Origin: Pseudomonadota bacterium
Lineage (GTDB): Bacteria > Pseudomonadota > Gammaproteobacteria > Tethybacterales > Persebacteraceae
Assembly (NCBI GenBank): GCA_022600535.1
Contig: JAHZKE010000002.1
Location: forward strand, 1 to 42,131
Length of the DNA: 42,131 nt
Reading direction: 5' to 3'
Below are positions 16,832 through 24,804 of this stretch, piece by piece. Each line of letters begins with the position of its first letter. Position 1 is the stretch's first letter. Made by a program: the position numbers and the translations under genes. A model generated the notes under the pieces. The model did no database searches. It was not told where the DNA came from and saw nothing but the letters and a program-made list of their open reading frames with translations.

Positions 16832-17674
16832 ATGCCGGAATTACCCGAAGTAGAAACCGTACGCCGCGGCATTGCCCCCGCCATTATCGGCAAAGCCGTT
16901 GATGCGGTCGTGGTGCGCCGTTGGCAGTTGCGCCAACCCATCCCCGCCGATTTTTGCGCCCGCCTGCAAGGTAAAAAAATCACCGCAGTAGAACGGCGGG
17001 GGAAATATTTATTACTTTCTATCCCCCCCGAAACCTGTATTATCCATTTGGGAATGAGCGGCGTGTTGTCTTTATCTGCATTACCGGCACATGAAAAACA
17101 CGCCCATGTTTGTTGGGAATTAGACGACGGCACTTTTTTAATTTACACCGACCCGCGCCGCTTTGGTTTGGTCACATTAACACAACAACCGCCCTTACAA
17201 CATAAACTCTTAGCCACGATTGGCGTAGAACCATTGACCCGTTCTTTCAGCGGCAAAAAGTTAGCGCAATTATTAGCAAATAAAAAAACACCCATTAAAA
17301 CCGCATTGATGAACGGACAATTAGTCGCAGGCATTGGCAACATTTATGCGTCCGAATCTTTGTTTCAAGCGGGCATTCACCCGCGCACCGCCGCCGGCGA
17401 GTTAAGCGATAGCCAATGCAAAAAATTGGTAGAAAAAATTAAACAAGTATTACGGCAGGCACTGCGCGCGGGCGGCTCCAGTATGCGCGATTTTGCCGCG
17501 GCTGACGGCAAACCCGGATATTTTCAAACCCAATGGGCGGTATATGAACGCAGCGGGCAAACCTGTTATAACAAACGTTGCGGCGCCGGGATAGAACAAA
17601 TACGACAGAATGGGCGCAGTAGTTATTATTGCCCCTCTTGCCAACCCTATCCACCGCCCGAGGAGTGTTCGTGA
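16832..17674 (+). CDS. mutM: Formamidopyrimidine-DNA glycosylase (Fpg)
   Basis: Removes 8-oxoguanine and FaPy bases and nicks the abasic site. Catalytic MPELPEVET (Pro and Glu after Met removal) and the Lys in ERRGKYLL are present, as are the MNGQLVAGIGNIYASE helix-turn region and the H2TH. The zinc finger has the C-x4-C spacing (CYNKRC) followed by CPSC 16 residues later. 280 residues. It starts 3 nt after prmC, and its stop overlaps the moeB start by 1 nt. Confidence 0.95.
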   Translation: MPELPEVETVRRGIAPAIIGKAVDAVVVRRWQLRQPIPADFCARLQGKKITAVERRGKYLLLSIPPETCIIHLGMSGVLSLSALPAHEKHAHVCWELDDGTFLIYTDPRRFGLVTLTQQPPLQHKLLATIGVEPLTRSFSGKKLAQLLANKKTPIKTALMNGQLVAGIGNIYASESLFQAGIHPRTAAGELSDSQCKKLVEKIKQVLRQALRAGGSSMRDFAAADGKPGYFQTQWAVYERSGQTCYNKRCGAGIEQIRQNGRSSYYCPSCQPYPPPEECS

Positions 17675-18423
17675 TGGATGACGAATTATTAATCCGCTAT
17701 AGTCGCCATGTCATGTTGGACGACATCGGCGAACACGGACAACAGCAACTCGCCGCCGCCCGCGTGTTATTGGTGGGGTTAGGCGGGTTGGGTTCGCCTG
17801 CCGCCCTCTACCTCGCCGCCGCCGGTGTCGGCACTTTGCTGTTATGCGATGACGATGCAGTAGAACTGACAAACTTACAGCGGCAAGTGCTACACCATAC
17901 CGATACCATTGGTTGGCAAAAAACAGAATCGGCAGCAGCAGAACTTCTCCGCATTAATCCGCATTGTCAATTACAGCAACACGGGCGCGTAACCGCCGCG
18001 AATGTCGATGCCTTAGTGGCGGCAGTAGATGTTGTGGTGGACGGCAGTGATAATTACGCCAGCCGTCATTTAATTAATCAAGCATGCGTACGCGGGAAAA
18101 AACCATTAGTATCGGGGGCGGCAATTGGCTTTGACGGACAAGTATCGGTATTTGATACGCGGCAGGAACACTCGCCTTGCTATCACTGCTTGTTTGCCGA
18201 AGAAGACGCGGCAGAAGATGTGCGCTGTGCTTTGTTGGGCGTGTTTTCGCCACTGACGGGGATCATCGGGATGATTCAAGCAGCGGAAACGATTAAGTGT
18301 ATCGCCACTTCTGGTGCGGGATTATTAATTGGACGCTTGCTGTTGGTGGATGCGCGTGAAATGCGCTTTCGTGAAATTTTATTACCGCGGGATACCGCCT
18401 GCCGAGTGTGCCATGCGCGTTAG
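17674..18423 (+). CDS. moeB: Molybdopterin-synthase adenylyltransferase MoeB (HesA/MoeB/ThiF family)
   Basis: E1-like enzyme that adenylates the C-terminal glycine of a sulfur carrier (MoaD for MoeB, ThiS for ThiF). ATG 17674 is chosen: GAGGAG (17660-17665) lies 8 nt upstream and the length becomes 249, equal to E. coli MoeB. Motifs: the ATP site LVGLGGLGS, DDDAVELTNLQRQVLH, DGSDNYASRHLIN, and the zinc pairs CYHC and CRVC. Position in the hemA-prfA-prmC cluster and moaC in the same window favour MoeB over ThiF, but specificity is inferred. Confidence 0.88.
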   Translation: MDDELLIRYSRHVMLDDIGEHGQQQLAAARVLLVGLGGLGSPAALYLAAAGVGTLLLCDDDAVELTNLQRQVLHHTDTIGWQKTESAAAELLRINPHCQLQQHGRVTAANVDALVAAVDVVVDGSDNYASRHLINQACVRGKKPLVSGAAIGFDGQVSVFDTRQEHSPCYHCLFAEEDAAEDVRCALLGVFSPLTGIIGMIQAAETIKCIATSGAGLLIGRLLLVDAREMRFREILLPRDTACRVCHAR

Positions 18424-19213
18424 CGAACAGTTAGCACAAGTTGCGGTGGTATTAAAAGATACAACCCACCCGGGAAATATCGGCTCGGTCGCACGGGCAA
18501 TGAAAACTATGGGGCTATCGCGGCTGTTGTTAGTTGCCGCCCGCACGCAAATAGATGCCACCTCACGCGCCTTATCGGCGGGCGCGACGGATATATTAGA
18601 CAATGCCGAATGGCAACAAACACTGCCGGAAGCATTAACTGAATTTACGCATGTTTATGCCTTTAGTGCGCGCCGCCGCGATATGTCGCCGCGCTGTTTA
18701 TCGCCGCAAGAAGCCGCAACAGAAGCAATGGGGCAAGTGCGCCAAGGCGGGCGGGCGGCATTTATATTTGGCGGCGAGCGCAGCGGGTTAGAAAATGAAG
18801 ATATTTTACAAGCAACAGCGATTATAGAAATTGCCGCCAATCCCGAATTCCCTTCCCTCAATTTAGCGCAAGCGGTACAAATTGCCGCTTATGAATTACG
18901 ACAAGCAACGGGCATTGCCCGCGCCGGCGACCGTAGGCAAATGCCAACCCGAGAAGAATTAGACGCGATGATTGAACATTTGCAGCAGGCATTGGCGGCA
19001 GTCGGGCTACCGAAAAAAAACGACACCCGCCCGTTAATGGCGCGCTTGCGCTTGCTGCTGACACGTGCCGATTTAGACCAAAGCGAAGTGCGGCTGTTGC
19101 GCGGCATTTGGCGCGCAATCCTTAGCCGCCCCGATGACGAGAAATTAAATTCCCCTCCGCCTGCGGGGAGCAACGAATGCTATGATGGTGAGGGCGGACC
19201 GTCAACTCCTTAG
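18413..19213 (+). CDS. trmJ: tRNA (cytidine/uridine-32-2'-O)-methyltransferase TrmJ
   Basis: SPOUT-fold SAM enzyme that 2'-O-methylates position 32 in tRNA. Motifs: VVLKDTTHPGNIGSVARAMK at the N-terminus, IFGGERSGLENEDI, and EFPSLNLAQAVQIAAYELR, which form the knot. The ATG at 18413 overlaps moeB by 11 nt and gives 266 residues. The family-like part ends near LLRGIWRAILSRP; the last 21 or so residues (NSPPPAGSNECYDGEGGPST...) are encoded by a copy of the intergenic repeat TTAAATTCCCCTCCG (19145-19159) and following DNA, so this tail is probably not ancestral. Confidence 0.92.
   Translation: MRVSEQLAQVAVVLKDTTHPGNIGSVARAMKTMGLSRLLLVAARTQIDATSRALSAGATDILDNAEWQQTLPEALTEFTHVYAFSARRRDMSPRCLSPQEAATEAMGQVRQGGRAAFIFGGERSGLENEDILQATAIIEIAANPEFPSLNLAQAVQIAAYELRQATGIARAGDRRQMPTREELDAMIEHLQQALAAVGLPKKNDTRPLMARLRLLLTRADLDQSEVRLLRGIWRAILSRPDDEKLNSPPPAGSNECYDGEGGPSTP
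19145..19159 (+). repeat. Intergenic repeat TTAAATTCCCCTCCG, copy inside the trmJ 3' end
   Basis: A perfect match to the 15-mer at 36317-36331; near copies lie at 28386-28401 and 36554-36568. Here it is translated as part of the TrmJ tail. A further degenerate copy of the CCGCTCGT...AGTTAAAGA...GCACT...TTTTAAA element is at 19283-19318. Confidence 0.6.
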
Positions 19214-19361
19214 AGGGCGTGCTAAAACCGCCAGATAAGCAAAGCCCAACATAACAAGCGGGCAGGGCAGATACAACTCGTCCCGCTCGTCAAGTTAAAG
19301 AAAGCGCACTATTTTAAAGACCGTCGCTCACCAAAGTTATGCCCAAAGGGGTCATTTATGG

Positions 19362-19367
19362 TATAAA
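19362..19367 (+). promoter_or_regulatory. -10 box for hrcA, close to the start codon
   Basis: TATAAA at 19362-19367, 8 nt before the hrcA ATG, with no Shine-Dalgarno. The -35 is not convincing. No CIRCE element (TTAGCACTC-N9-GAGTGCTAA) was found in this gap. Confidence 0.4.
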
Positions 19368-19375
19368 ATAAAAAT

Positions 19376-20443
19376 ATGACAACTGCACAATCCCGCTTAG
19401 ACGATAGAGCAAAACAGGTACTGCGCTACCTGGTGCAATCTTACTTGCACGATGGCAACCCCGTCGGCTCCCGCACCTTAGCCAACAACGCCGTGGTGCC
19501 GTATAGCCCCGCGACGATCCGCAATGTTATGTCGGATTTAGAAGACATCGGATTTTTAGTCAGCCCGCATACCTCTGCCGGACGTATCCCCAGCCCACGC
19601 GGGATTCGCTTTTTTATTGACCAACTCCTCACCGTTACCCCGCCGGAAAAAAATACCCTACACCGTTTAGAAAATAGTTTGCGGCGCGAAACAACAACCG
19701 AAGTACACACCGCCGGCGCCAACATTATTTCACAGCTGACGCAATACGTCGGTTTTGTCGCCATGCCGATTAGCGCGTTGCCGGTCGTGCGTAAATTACG
19801 CTTTGTAAAATTATCTTCCTGTCGCATTTTAGCGGTGATTGTTACCGATAGCGGCGATGTCCTCAATCGTATTTTTACCTACGACCGCGATGTCAGCGAA
19901 ACTGAACTCAACGCCGCCGCCACCGTCTATAACCGTTACTTTGCCGATATGACTTTTAGCGAAGCGCAAAAACTAATGTATAGCCAACTATTAGAGTTGC
20001 GCGAACAAATCGGCAATTTACTCAAATCGCTGTTAGAAAAAGTAGACGAAAAAGAACACGCCGCCGCCGATGAAAACAGCGGCTTATATATTGCCGGCGA
20101 AAGCAATTTATTGAAAGACGAAAATTTATCCGGCGATATGCACAAGTTGCGCGAACTCTATGATTTATTAGAACAGAAAAAAGAAATGCTGCGCTTGCTC
20201 AAACGCGGCGACAATGCCGCGGATGTCAGTATCTTTATCGGCAGTGAGTCGGGGTTGAGTGCATTAGATGAATGCAGCGTTGTTTTTTCTTCCTGCGGTC
20301 AAGAGGAGGACGGCAAACCGTTGGGATTAATCGGAGTCATCGGACCGAAACGGATGCGTTATAACCGGGTTATTCCCACCGTAGGGGTGGCAGCGAAATT
20401 ATTAGGCAATGTGTTGGAAACACTGCGTTTGCCTTCTCAATAA
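19376..20443 (+). CDS. hrcA: Heat-inducible transcription repressor HrcA
   Basis: Represses chaperone genes by binding CIRCE operators; activity depends on GroEL in studied species. An N-terminal winged-helix domain (RAKQVLRYLVQSYLHDGNPVG... through YSPATIRNVMSDLEDIGFL, then HTSAGRIPSPRGIRFFID) is followed by the HrcA GAF-like domain and a C-terminal VGVAAKLLGNVLETL. 355 residues, normal length. It stands alone; the 3' end overlaps convergent yraN by 7 nt. No groESL or dnaK is in the window. Confidence 0.94.
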   Translation: MTTAQSRLDDRAKQVLRYLVQSYLHDGNPVGSRTLANNAVVPYSPATIRNVMSDLEDIGFLVSPHTSAGRIPSPRGIRFFIDQLLTVTPPEKNTLHRLENSLRRETTTEVHTAGANIISQLTQYVGFVAMPISALPVVRKLRFVKLSSCRILAVIVTDSGDVLNRIFTYDRDVSETELNAAATVYNRYFADMTFSEAQKLMYSQLLELREQIGNLLKSLLEKVDEKEHAAADENSGLYIAGESNLLKDENLSGDMHKLRELYDLLEQKKEMLRLLKRGDNAADVSIFIGSESGLSALDECSVVFSSCGQEEDGKPLGLIGVIGPKRMRYNRVIPTVGVAAKLLGNVLETLRLPSQ

Positions 20444-20778
20444 GTCGCATCAAACGCATTTTGTAGCCATTGAATTTGCCCATTTTTGTCAATCAATAGC
20501 GCATCAAAGCGACAGGTCGGCGGGTTAGAATCGCCGGCAAGATAATACGCCGCGGTATTTTGTAAGCGTTGTTGTTTGTATTCATCTATGCTATTTGCTG
20601 CCGCTTGATGATGGGCGCGTTGGCGCACTTCAATAAATACCAAAGTGGCGCCGTCTTGCATAATTAGGTCAATCTCGCCGTGGCGGCAAAAATAATTGCG
20701 CTGTAATAACGTTAACCCCTGTTGCTGTAAAAAGTAGAGCGCCTGTCCTTCTGCGGCATCCCCGGCAGAGCGACTCAT
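20437..20778 (-). CDS. yraN: YraN family (UPF0102) protein
   Basis: A 113-residue protein with an endonuclease-like fold of the UPF0102 family. Motifs GDAAEGQALYFLQQQGL, RNYFCRHGEIDLIMQDG and LVFIEVRQRAH match the conserved G-E-I-D-L...F-V-E-V-(K/R) core, which resembles the PD-(D/E)xK catalytic pattern. It overlaps the LpoA-like gene by 4 nt (ATGA) and follows it on the minus strand, the typical order opposite rsmI. Cellular role not established. Confidence 0.9.
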   Translation of the reverse strand: MSRSAGDAAEGQALYFLQQQGLTLLQRNYFCRHGEIDLIMQDGATLVFIEVRQRAHHQAAANSIDEYKQQRLQNTAAYYLAGDSNPPTCRFDALLIDKNGQIQWLQNAFDATY

Positions 20779-22061
20779 TGGGAGAAAGGAGTTAAATATC
20801 CCGCTTCATATTGCGATAAAATCCCGCGGCGTTTCAAATGGTGCGCGGTCAATTCTAAGGTGCCGCTCGCCCCCAGCATTTCCCAACCTTCAAACCACTG
20901 CGGTGAGCGCTGTGCCGCACGACAGGCATCTGCCCCCAAGGCGTAAAACCGTTGCTGTAACGCTGGACGGGTACGGATGAGCAGGTTGGTAAAATTGCGA
21001 ATATGGTCGGCATTGGCATCGACAAACCACGGCATTTCTATCACGCGCAAGTTATCCAAAAATTGAGCATCACTTTTGCTGGAAAAAAATACACTACTGG
21101 CATAAAGCGGGTATCCTTGTGGGACAAAATTACGCGTGCGGCGAATAAAGTTACCGTTGCCGGCGGCAAAGATTGCCAGCGGCGGTAATGCCGCGGCAGC
21201 TTCTTTGTTTTCACTGGCAGCTTCTAATTTATCTTTTAATTCGTCAAACAAGCGTTGCCAATCGTTTTCGTTATCGTAGATATAAAAATATTCCAATAGC
21301 GGCGCATTGACTTCGTCATTCCATGCCCTTACAAATTCTTCTTTTTGTCGTTGCGACAAGGTGGATTTATTCAGCACAACAAGCGCACGATAATTTTGCT
21401 GTTTAATCGTGCGGGCTAATTCGGCGGCTTCTTCGCCAATGTCAATGGTGAGGACATAATAAGAGGAGGTATCGTTACGGTGCAACGGTTGTAACAGCAG
21501 CGTTTTTACTGGTGCTTGCGGATAGAGCTGCAGGAGCTGCCGCACATTATTTTTTTGCATGGGCCCAATAATAAAAGAGGCGCCATCGGTTACCGCATTT
21601 TGATACGCTACGATCGCTTGCTGCGGGCTGCCATCGTGGGCGTAGGTATCTACCCGTAAGGCAGTGCCAACGGTGCCAAGACCATCAACACACCCTTGTT
21701 GAAATGCTTCGGCGGCGGCAGCGGTATTACCGCTATTGTTGAGGGGAAGCACCAATGCTAACGTTTCTAGTGGGGCGAGTGCTCCTTCGGGAAGTTGGGG
21801 GGAGAGGGGGCGAAAAAGCAACTTCGCGGGGGGGGTCTCCGGTGTTGTTGAGGCGGGATTTTCTGGCGTCGGTGTATCCGGATTGACGGGGACAACAGGG
21901 CGCGTGACCGTAACACTGGGGCTAAATTGTCGAATTAGCGCTTCACGGTCAAAGCTACGATTATTGAGCAGGTCTATAAACGGGTCATCCTGCGCAAGTA
22001 GCGGTGGCGATAGTAAAACGACAGTCAACAAGAACGCAACTTTTTTTCTCATACGACACAT
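20775..22061 (-). CDS. LpoA/LppC-type penicillin-binding protein activator, short and without a lipobox
   Basis: In enterobacteria LpoA is an outer-membrane lipoprotein that activates PBP1A. This 428-residue protein has a signal peptide (KKVAFLLTVVLLSPPLLA, cleavage probably before QDD), a Pro/Thr-rich linker (about residues 48-80) and one periplasmic-binding-type LppC domain (LETLALVLPLNNSGNTAAAAEAF ... IGPMQKNNVRQLL ... PLYASSVFF). The long N-terminal TPR domain of E. coli LpoA (678 aa) is missing, and no Cys follows the signal peptide, so it should be soluble in the periplasm. An ATG at 22052 is an alternative start. Family assignment rests on domain likeness and the rsmI/yraN context. Confidence 0.8.
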   Translation of the reverse strand: MCRMRKKVAFLLTVVLLSPPLLAQDDPFIDLLNNRSFDREALIRQFSPSVTVTRPVVPVNPDTPTPENPASTTPETPPAKLLFRPLSPQLPEGALAPLETLALVLPLNNSGNTAAAAEAFQQGCVDGLGTVGTALRVDTYAHDGSPQQAIVAYQNAVTDGASFIIGPMQKNNVRQLLQLYPQAPVKTLLLQPLHRNDTSSYYVLTIDIGEEAAELARTIKQQNYRALVVLNKSTLSQRQKEEFVRAWNDEVNAPLLEYFYIYDNENDWQRLFDELKDKLEAASENKEAAAALPPLAIFAAGNGNFIRRTRNFVPQGYPLYASSVFFSSKSDAQFLDNLRVIEMPWFVDANADHIRNFTNLLIRTRPALQQRFYALGADACRAAQRSPQWFEGWEMLGASGTLELTAHHLKRRGILSQYEAGYLTPFSQ

Positions 22062-22066
22062 ACTCT

Positions 22067-22072
22067 ATTATA
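22067..22072 (-). promoter_or_regulatory. -10 box for the LpoA-like gene
   Basis: TATAAT on the minus strand at 22072-22067, ending 5 nt from the ATG at 22061 and 14 nt from the alternative ATG at 22052. No -35 is recognisable. A start near 22060 would favour the second ATG or a leaderless message. Confidence 0.4.
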
Positions 22073-22176
22073 ACCTGAACAGCGCGCTGCGCTTTTAGAT
22101 ATTAAAGGAAGTACGGCTCAGTGAGCGACTGTCTTTAATGTGAGATTGCGATTTTTTTATTTGTTGTCCGTTTATA

Positions 22177-22182
22177 TATAAT
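22177..22182 (+). promoter_or_regulatory. -10 box upstream of rsmI
   Basis: TATAAT at 22177-22182 in the 201-bp divergent gap between the LpoA-like gene and rsmI. A good -35 at the right distance is not seen. The gap also holds GCTCAGTGAGCGAC at 22116-22129, an inverted piece of the repeat at 36268-36280. Confidence 0.4.
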
Positions 22183-22262
22183 GTTTATCCATTCTATACG
22201 CCCGCAACGAAACAAAATAAAATGAAACAAAAATTTCCCACGCCGCCCGGGCGGCAAATGCC

Positions 22263-23120
22263 GTGAAATCATCGCCCGCCCCCTCCCTTCCTATTTTATA
22301 TATGCTGGCAACGCCCATCGGCAACTTGCAAGATATTTCGTTGCGCGGCGTACAGTTGTTAACGGCAGCAACAGTCATTGCCGCCGAAGATACACGTGTT
22401 GCGCGGCGTTTATTGGCGGGGCTAAAAATTCCGCTGGCGGCTCGTCTACTGTCGGCGCGGGCGCATAACGAACAACATGCCGCACAACAAATTTTACAAG
22501 AATTACAAGCAGGCAATGCAGTCGTCTATATTTCCGATGCCGGCACACCGGCTGTGAGCGATCCCGGCGCGCGTATTGTGGCTACCGTGCGTGCCGCGGG
22601 GTTTGAGGTGTCGCCGGTTCCCGGGGCTTCGGCGTTAACTGCACTGTTGGCAGTCGCCGCATTGCCGTTAGGGAGCGTGCATTTTTACGGTTTTCCCCCC
22701 GCGACTGCCACTGCCCGCCGGCGATTATTTGCAACCGTGGCGGCGTTAGATGGTTTTTCTGTATTTTATGAATCGCCGCACCGCATTGCAGCAATGTTGA
22801 ATGATTTGGCAGAAACATTAGGCAAGGAGCGGCGCATTGTATTGGGGCGTGAGCTCACCAAATTGCACGAACAAATTATTGACGCGCCATTAATGGATGT
22901 GATTGCAGCAGTCGCACAGGGGGAGATTCCCCAACGCGGCGAGTTTGTCTTCGCAGTGGAAAACCCTGCGCTACAAGCGCAAACGGTAGATGCGAAGCGG
23001 ATATTTTTGCAGTTAACCGCATGGTTACCGCCACGCAAAGCGGCGGCGGCAACCGCTAAAATCACGGGTGCCAACGCCAGCGAATTATATAAAGAACATA
23101 TTGCCGATAAATCTCAATAG
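22263..23120 (+). CDS. rsmI: 16S rRNA (cytidine-1402-2'-O)-methyltransferase
   Basis: Tetrapyrrole-methylase-fold enzyme that 2'-O-methylates C1402 in the 16S decoding centre. Motifs: YMLATPIGNLQDISLRGV, AAEDTRVARRLL, YISDAGTPAVSDPGAR, PVPGASALTALL and FYESPHRIAAML. The GTG at 22263 is the first start that preserves the N-terminus, giving 285 residues; no ATG is available upstream in frame. It is divergent from the LpoA-like gene and yraN, the standard arrangement in gammaproteobacteria. Confidence 0.95.
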   Translation: MKSSPAPSLPILYMLATPIGNLQDISLRGVQLLTAATVIAAEDTRVARRLLAGLKIPLAARLLSARAHNEQHAAQQILQELQAGNAVVYISDAGTPAVSDPGARIVATVRAAGFEVSPVPGASALTALLAVAALPLGSVHFYGFPPATATARRRLFATVAALDGFSVFYESPHRIAAMLNDLAETLGKERRIVLGRELTKLHEQIIDAPLMDVIAAVAQGEIPQRGEFVFAVENPALQAQTVDAKRIFLQLTAWLPPRKAAAATAKITGANASELYKEHIADKSQ

Positions 23121-23157
23121 CGCAGTCGTGCTTTTATCACGGTAAAATTCTGAATTT

Positions 23158-23177
23158 GTGGAATATTCCACTATAAT
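23158..23177 (+). promoter_or_regulatory. Palindrome GTGGAATATTCCAC abutting a -10 box
   Basis: A perfect 14-nt palindrome (23158-23171) ends exactly where TATAAT (23172-23177) begins, so it fills the spacer of the promoter for the ubiJ-like/phaR genes. It is well placed to be a repressor operator; the regulator is unknown. Confidence 0.5.
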
Positions 23178-23213
23178 CAATAATTATAAATAATAAATAG
23201 TAATAATTAAATT

Positions 23214-23702
23214 ATGTATTTCGTTTCTTCATTTTTGGCGCGCGCAATTAATGCCAGTTTAGGCAGTGAATTAATGCGCTTTGCCAACTGTTGTATTGCG
23301 GTGCATACTGCAGGGCAGCAATTTGTTTGGCGCATTAATGCGAATGGAAAATTAACAGCAGTATCGCCGCTCATTCATGCCGATTGCACCTTGCGTTGGA
23401 AAAACGGCAAGTTGCACATTAGCGGCGATGGCGAGTTATTAGCAATATTATCTGAATTCGTACGGCAGGGGGATTACCTCCTGATGATTAGTAACTGTTT
23501 TGGCGAACGCTTAGCCCCCTCGGTGTTGTACCGTTTAGAGCAAGCAAGCGAACAACTTAAAAATAAAGTGGCGCAGCATTTGGCAACGCCGCAAAAAGCG
23601 GCAGAATATCGCGACCAAGTGCAACAGTTACACAAGCGTGTTGTCCAAGTGGGGCAGCGTTTCGAATCCGTATTGGCAACTATTTCTCGAGAGGTGACTT
23701 AA
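23214..23702 (+). CDS. SCP2/UbiJ-like protein
   Basis: A 162-residue protein that looks like UbiJ, the accessory factor that helps assemble the ubiquinone-synthesis complex. Seen: a start FLARAINASLGSELMRFA, a lipid-carrier-like beta region with KNGKLHISGDGELLAILSE, a helical stretch with FGERLAPSVLYRLEQA, and a C-terminal coiled-coil (QVQQLHKRVVQVGQRFESVL) like that of UbiJ. Similarity is moderate and neither ubiE nor ubiB is adjacent, whereas phaR follows after 1 nt, so a link to PHA storage is also possible. Cotranscription with phaR is likely. Confidence 0.5.
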   Translation: MYFVSSFLARAINASLGSELMRFANCCIAVHTAGQQFVWRINANGKLTAVSPLIHADCTLRWKNGKLHISGDGELLAILSEFVRQGDYLLMISNCFGERLAPSVLYRLEQASEQLKNKVAQHLATPQKAAEYRDQVQQLHKRVVQVGQRFESVLATISREVT

Positions 23703-23703
23703 A

Positions 23704-24282
23704 ATGGCAAAAACTAAAAAAAGCAATTCACAAAAAGCAGATCACGCGAGCGGCGAGCGTATTATTAAAAAATACAATAACCGCCGTTTGTACGATAGCC
23801 AAAACAGCCGTTATATTACCTTAGACGAGCTCAAGGAATTAATCATTAATGGCGAAGAGTTTCGCGTTTGCACTGCCAGCGGCGAAGACGTTACCCGACA
23901 AACATTAATTAGTATTTTGTTAGCGGGGGAAGTGATGGGGCAGCCGTTATTTTCGGAACAAACATTACGCAACATGGTGATGTTTATGCAAGGACCGATG
24001 CGCGGACCGATGAAAGTTTTTTTTGAACAATGCTTGCCGTTGTTTGCGCGTAGCAATAGCGAATTAATTGAAAAGTTTGGTTCGCAAATCGGCAGTAAAG
24101 AGTTAGATAGTTTAGCCGTATTACAGGGCAACATGGTGCGTCAGTTGATGGAGCAATATGTTTTTCGCGGTTTAGAAAATTATTTAACGACACAAAAAAA
24201 TATGGAAAAAATGATGTCCATACAAAACCCGCTATCGTTTGCCAATATGTTCACACCGCCGACGGATAAGAGTCAAGAATAA
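23704..24282 (+). CDS. phaR: PHA accumulation regulator PhaR
   Basis: DNA- and polymer-binding repressor that controls phasin synthesis in PHA producers. The N-terminal PHB_acc_N domain is unmistakable: RIIKKYNNRRLYDSQNSRYI and TLDELKELI. Then come the accumulation-regulator repeats (RQTLISILLAGEVMGQPLFSE ...) and a Gln/Met-rich C-terminal region. 192 residues. A ribosome site (GAGAGGTGA) precedes the ATG, and the ubiJ-like stop is 1 nt upstream. The phasin gene at 5193 is a natural target, by analogy with other PHA producers; no operator has been shown here. Confidence 0.88.
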   Translation: MAKTKKSNSQKADHASGERIIKKYNNRRLYDSQNSRYITLDELKELIINGEEFRVCTASGEDVTRQTLISILLAGEVMGQPLFSEQTLRNMVMFMQGPMRGPMKVFFEQCLPLFARSNSELIEKFGSQIGSKELDSLAVLQGNMVRQLMEQYVFRGLENYLTTQKNMEKMMSIQNPLSFANMFTPPTDKSQE

Positions 24283-24308
24283 CTGCCGTACTATTATTGG
24301 GTACACAC

Positions 24309-24337
24309 TTGAATTTAGTCGGAATGGGTACTATATA
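24309..24337 (+). promoter_or_regulatory. Promoter of hsp20
   Basis: TTGAAT (24309-24314), a 17-nt spacer and TATATA (24332-24337), matching sigma70 at four of six bases in each box. It lacks a CIRCE element and a sigma32-type C-rich -10. Confidence 0.6.
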
Positions 24338-24372
24338 AATAGTAACATTCTTTTTTTATTCAGGAGGTTATT

Positions 24373-24777
24373 ATGAACACTAGAACAACTTTGTATCCCC
24401 ATTTTTTAAGCGCTTGGAATCCCGCGTATATCGCACAACGACAAAACAGCAATAAAAATTCCTTTTGTGTTGATGTGGAAGAAAGCGACACGGAATTTCT
24501 TATTTATGCCGATTTGCCCGGGGTTGATAAAAAAAATATCACGGTCAATATAGAGGATAATTTGCTCACCGTCGGTGCCGAATTTTCGCGCGCCGTATCG
24601 GAGAAAAGCAAACAAGCATTGCGGCGCGAACGGGTTAACGGTAAGTTAGAACGACAATTTATGTTGCCCGTTAATGTCCAAGCAGATGGCATCAAAGCAA
24701 CGCTGAAAAACGGAGTATTGACTTTGTCGCTGCCGAAAGGTGAAGACACAAGCAAGCGCAACATCGCGATTGCCTGA
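24373..24777 (+). CDS. Hsp20/alpha-crystallin small heat-shock protein
   Basis: ATP-independent holdase of 134 residues. The alpha-crystallin domain runs from about residue 35 to the end: FLIYADLPGVDKKNITVNIE, DNLLTVGAEF, then the strand ending LPVNVQADGIKATLKNGVLT (the conserved A-x-x-x-N-G-V-L) and LSLPKGE. The C-terminal I-x-I anchor appears as NIAIA. It has its own promoter, a very strong Shine-Dalgarno (AGGAGG, 24362-24367, 5 nt spacing) and a strong terminator, so it is an independent unit suited to high expression. Confidence 0.93.
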   Translation: MNTRTTLYPHFLSAWNPAYIAQRQNSNKNSFCVDVEESDTEFLIYADLPGVDKKNITVNIEDNLLTVGAEFSRAVSEKSKQALRRERVNGKLERQFMLPVNVQADGIKATLKNGVLTLSLPKGEDTSKRNIAIA

Positions 24778-24804
24778 TGGCTTGAAATAGGGTTGACCCG
24801 CGTA

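Noticed and set aside
17560-17645. MutM zinc finger with C-x4-C in place of the common C-x2-C
   Set aside because: This spacing is known in a subset of Fpg proteins, and the rest of the finger and all catalytic residues are normal.
22242-22255. Perfect 14-nt palindrome GCCGCCCGGGCGGC before rsmI
   Set aside because: GC-only and without a spacer or nearby -10 box; may form by chance, with no supporting context.
24285-24340. Sigma32 or CIRCE control of hsp20 because hrcA is in the window
   Set aside because: No TTAGCACTC inverted repeat and no C-rich -10; an ordinary sigma70 pair fits better.
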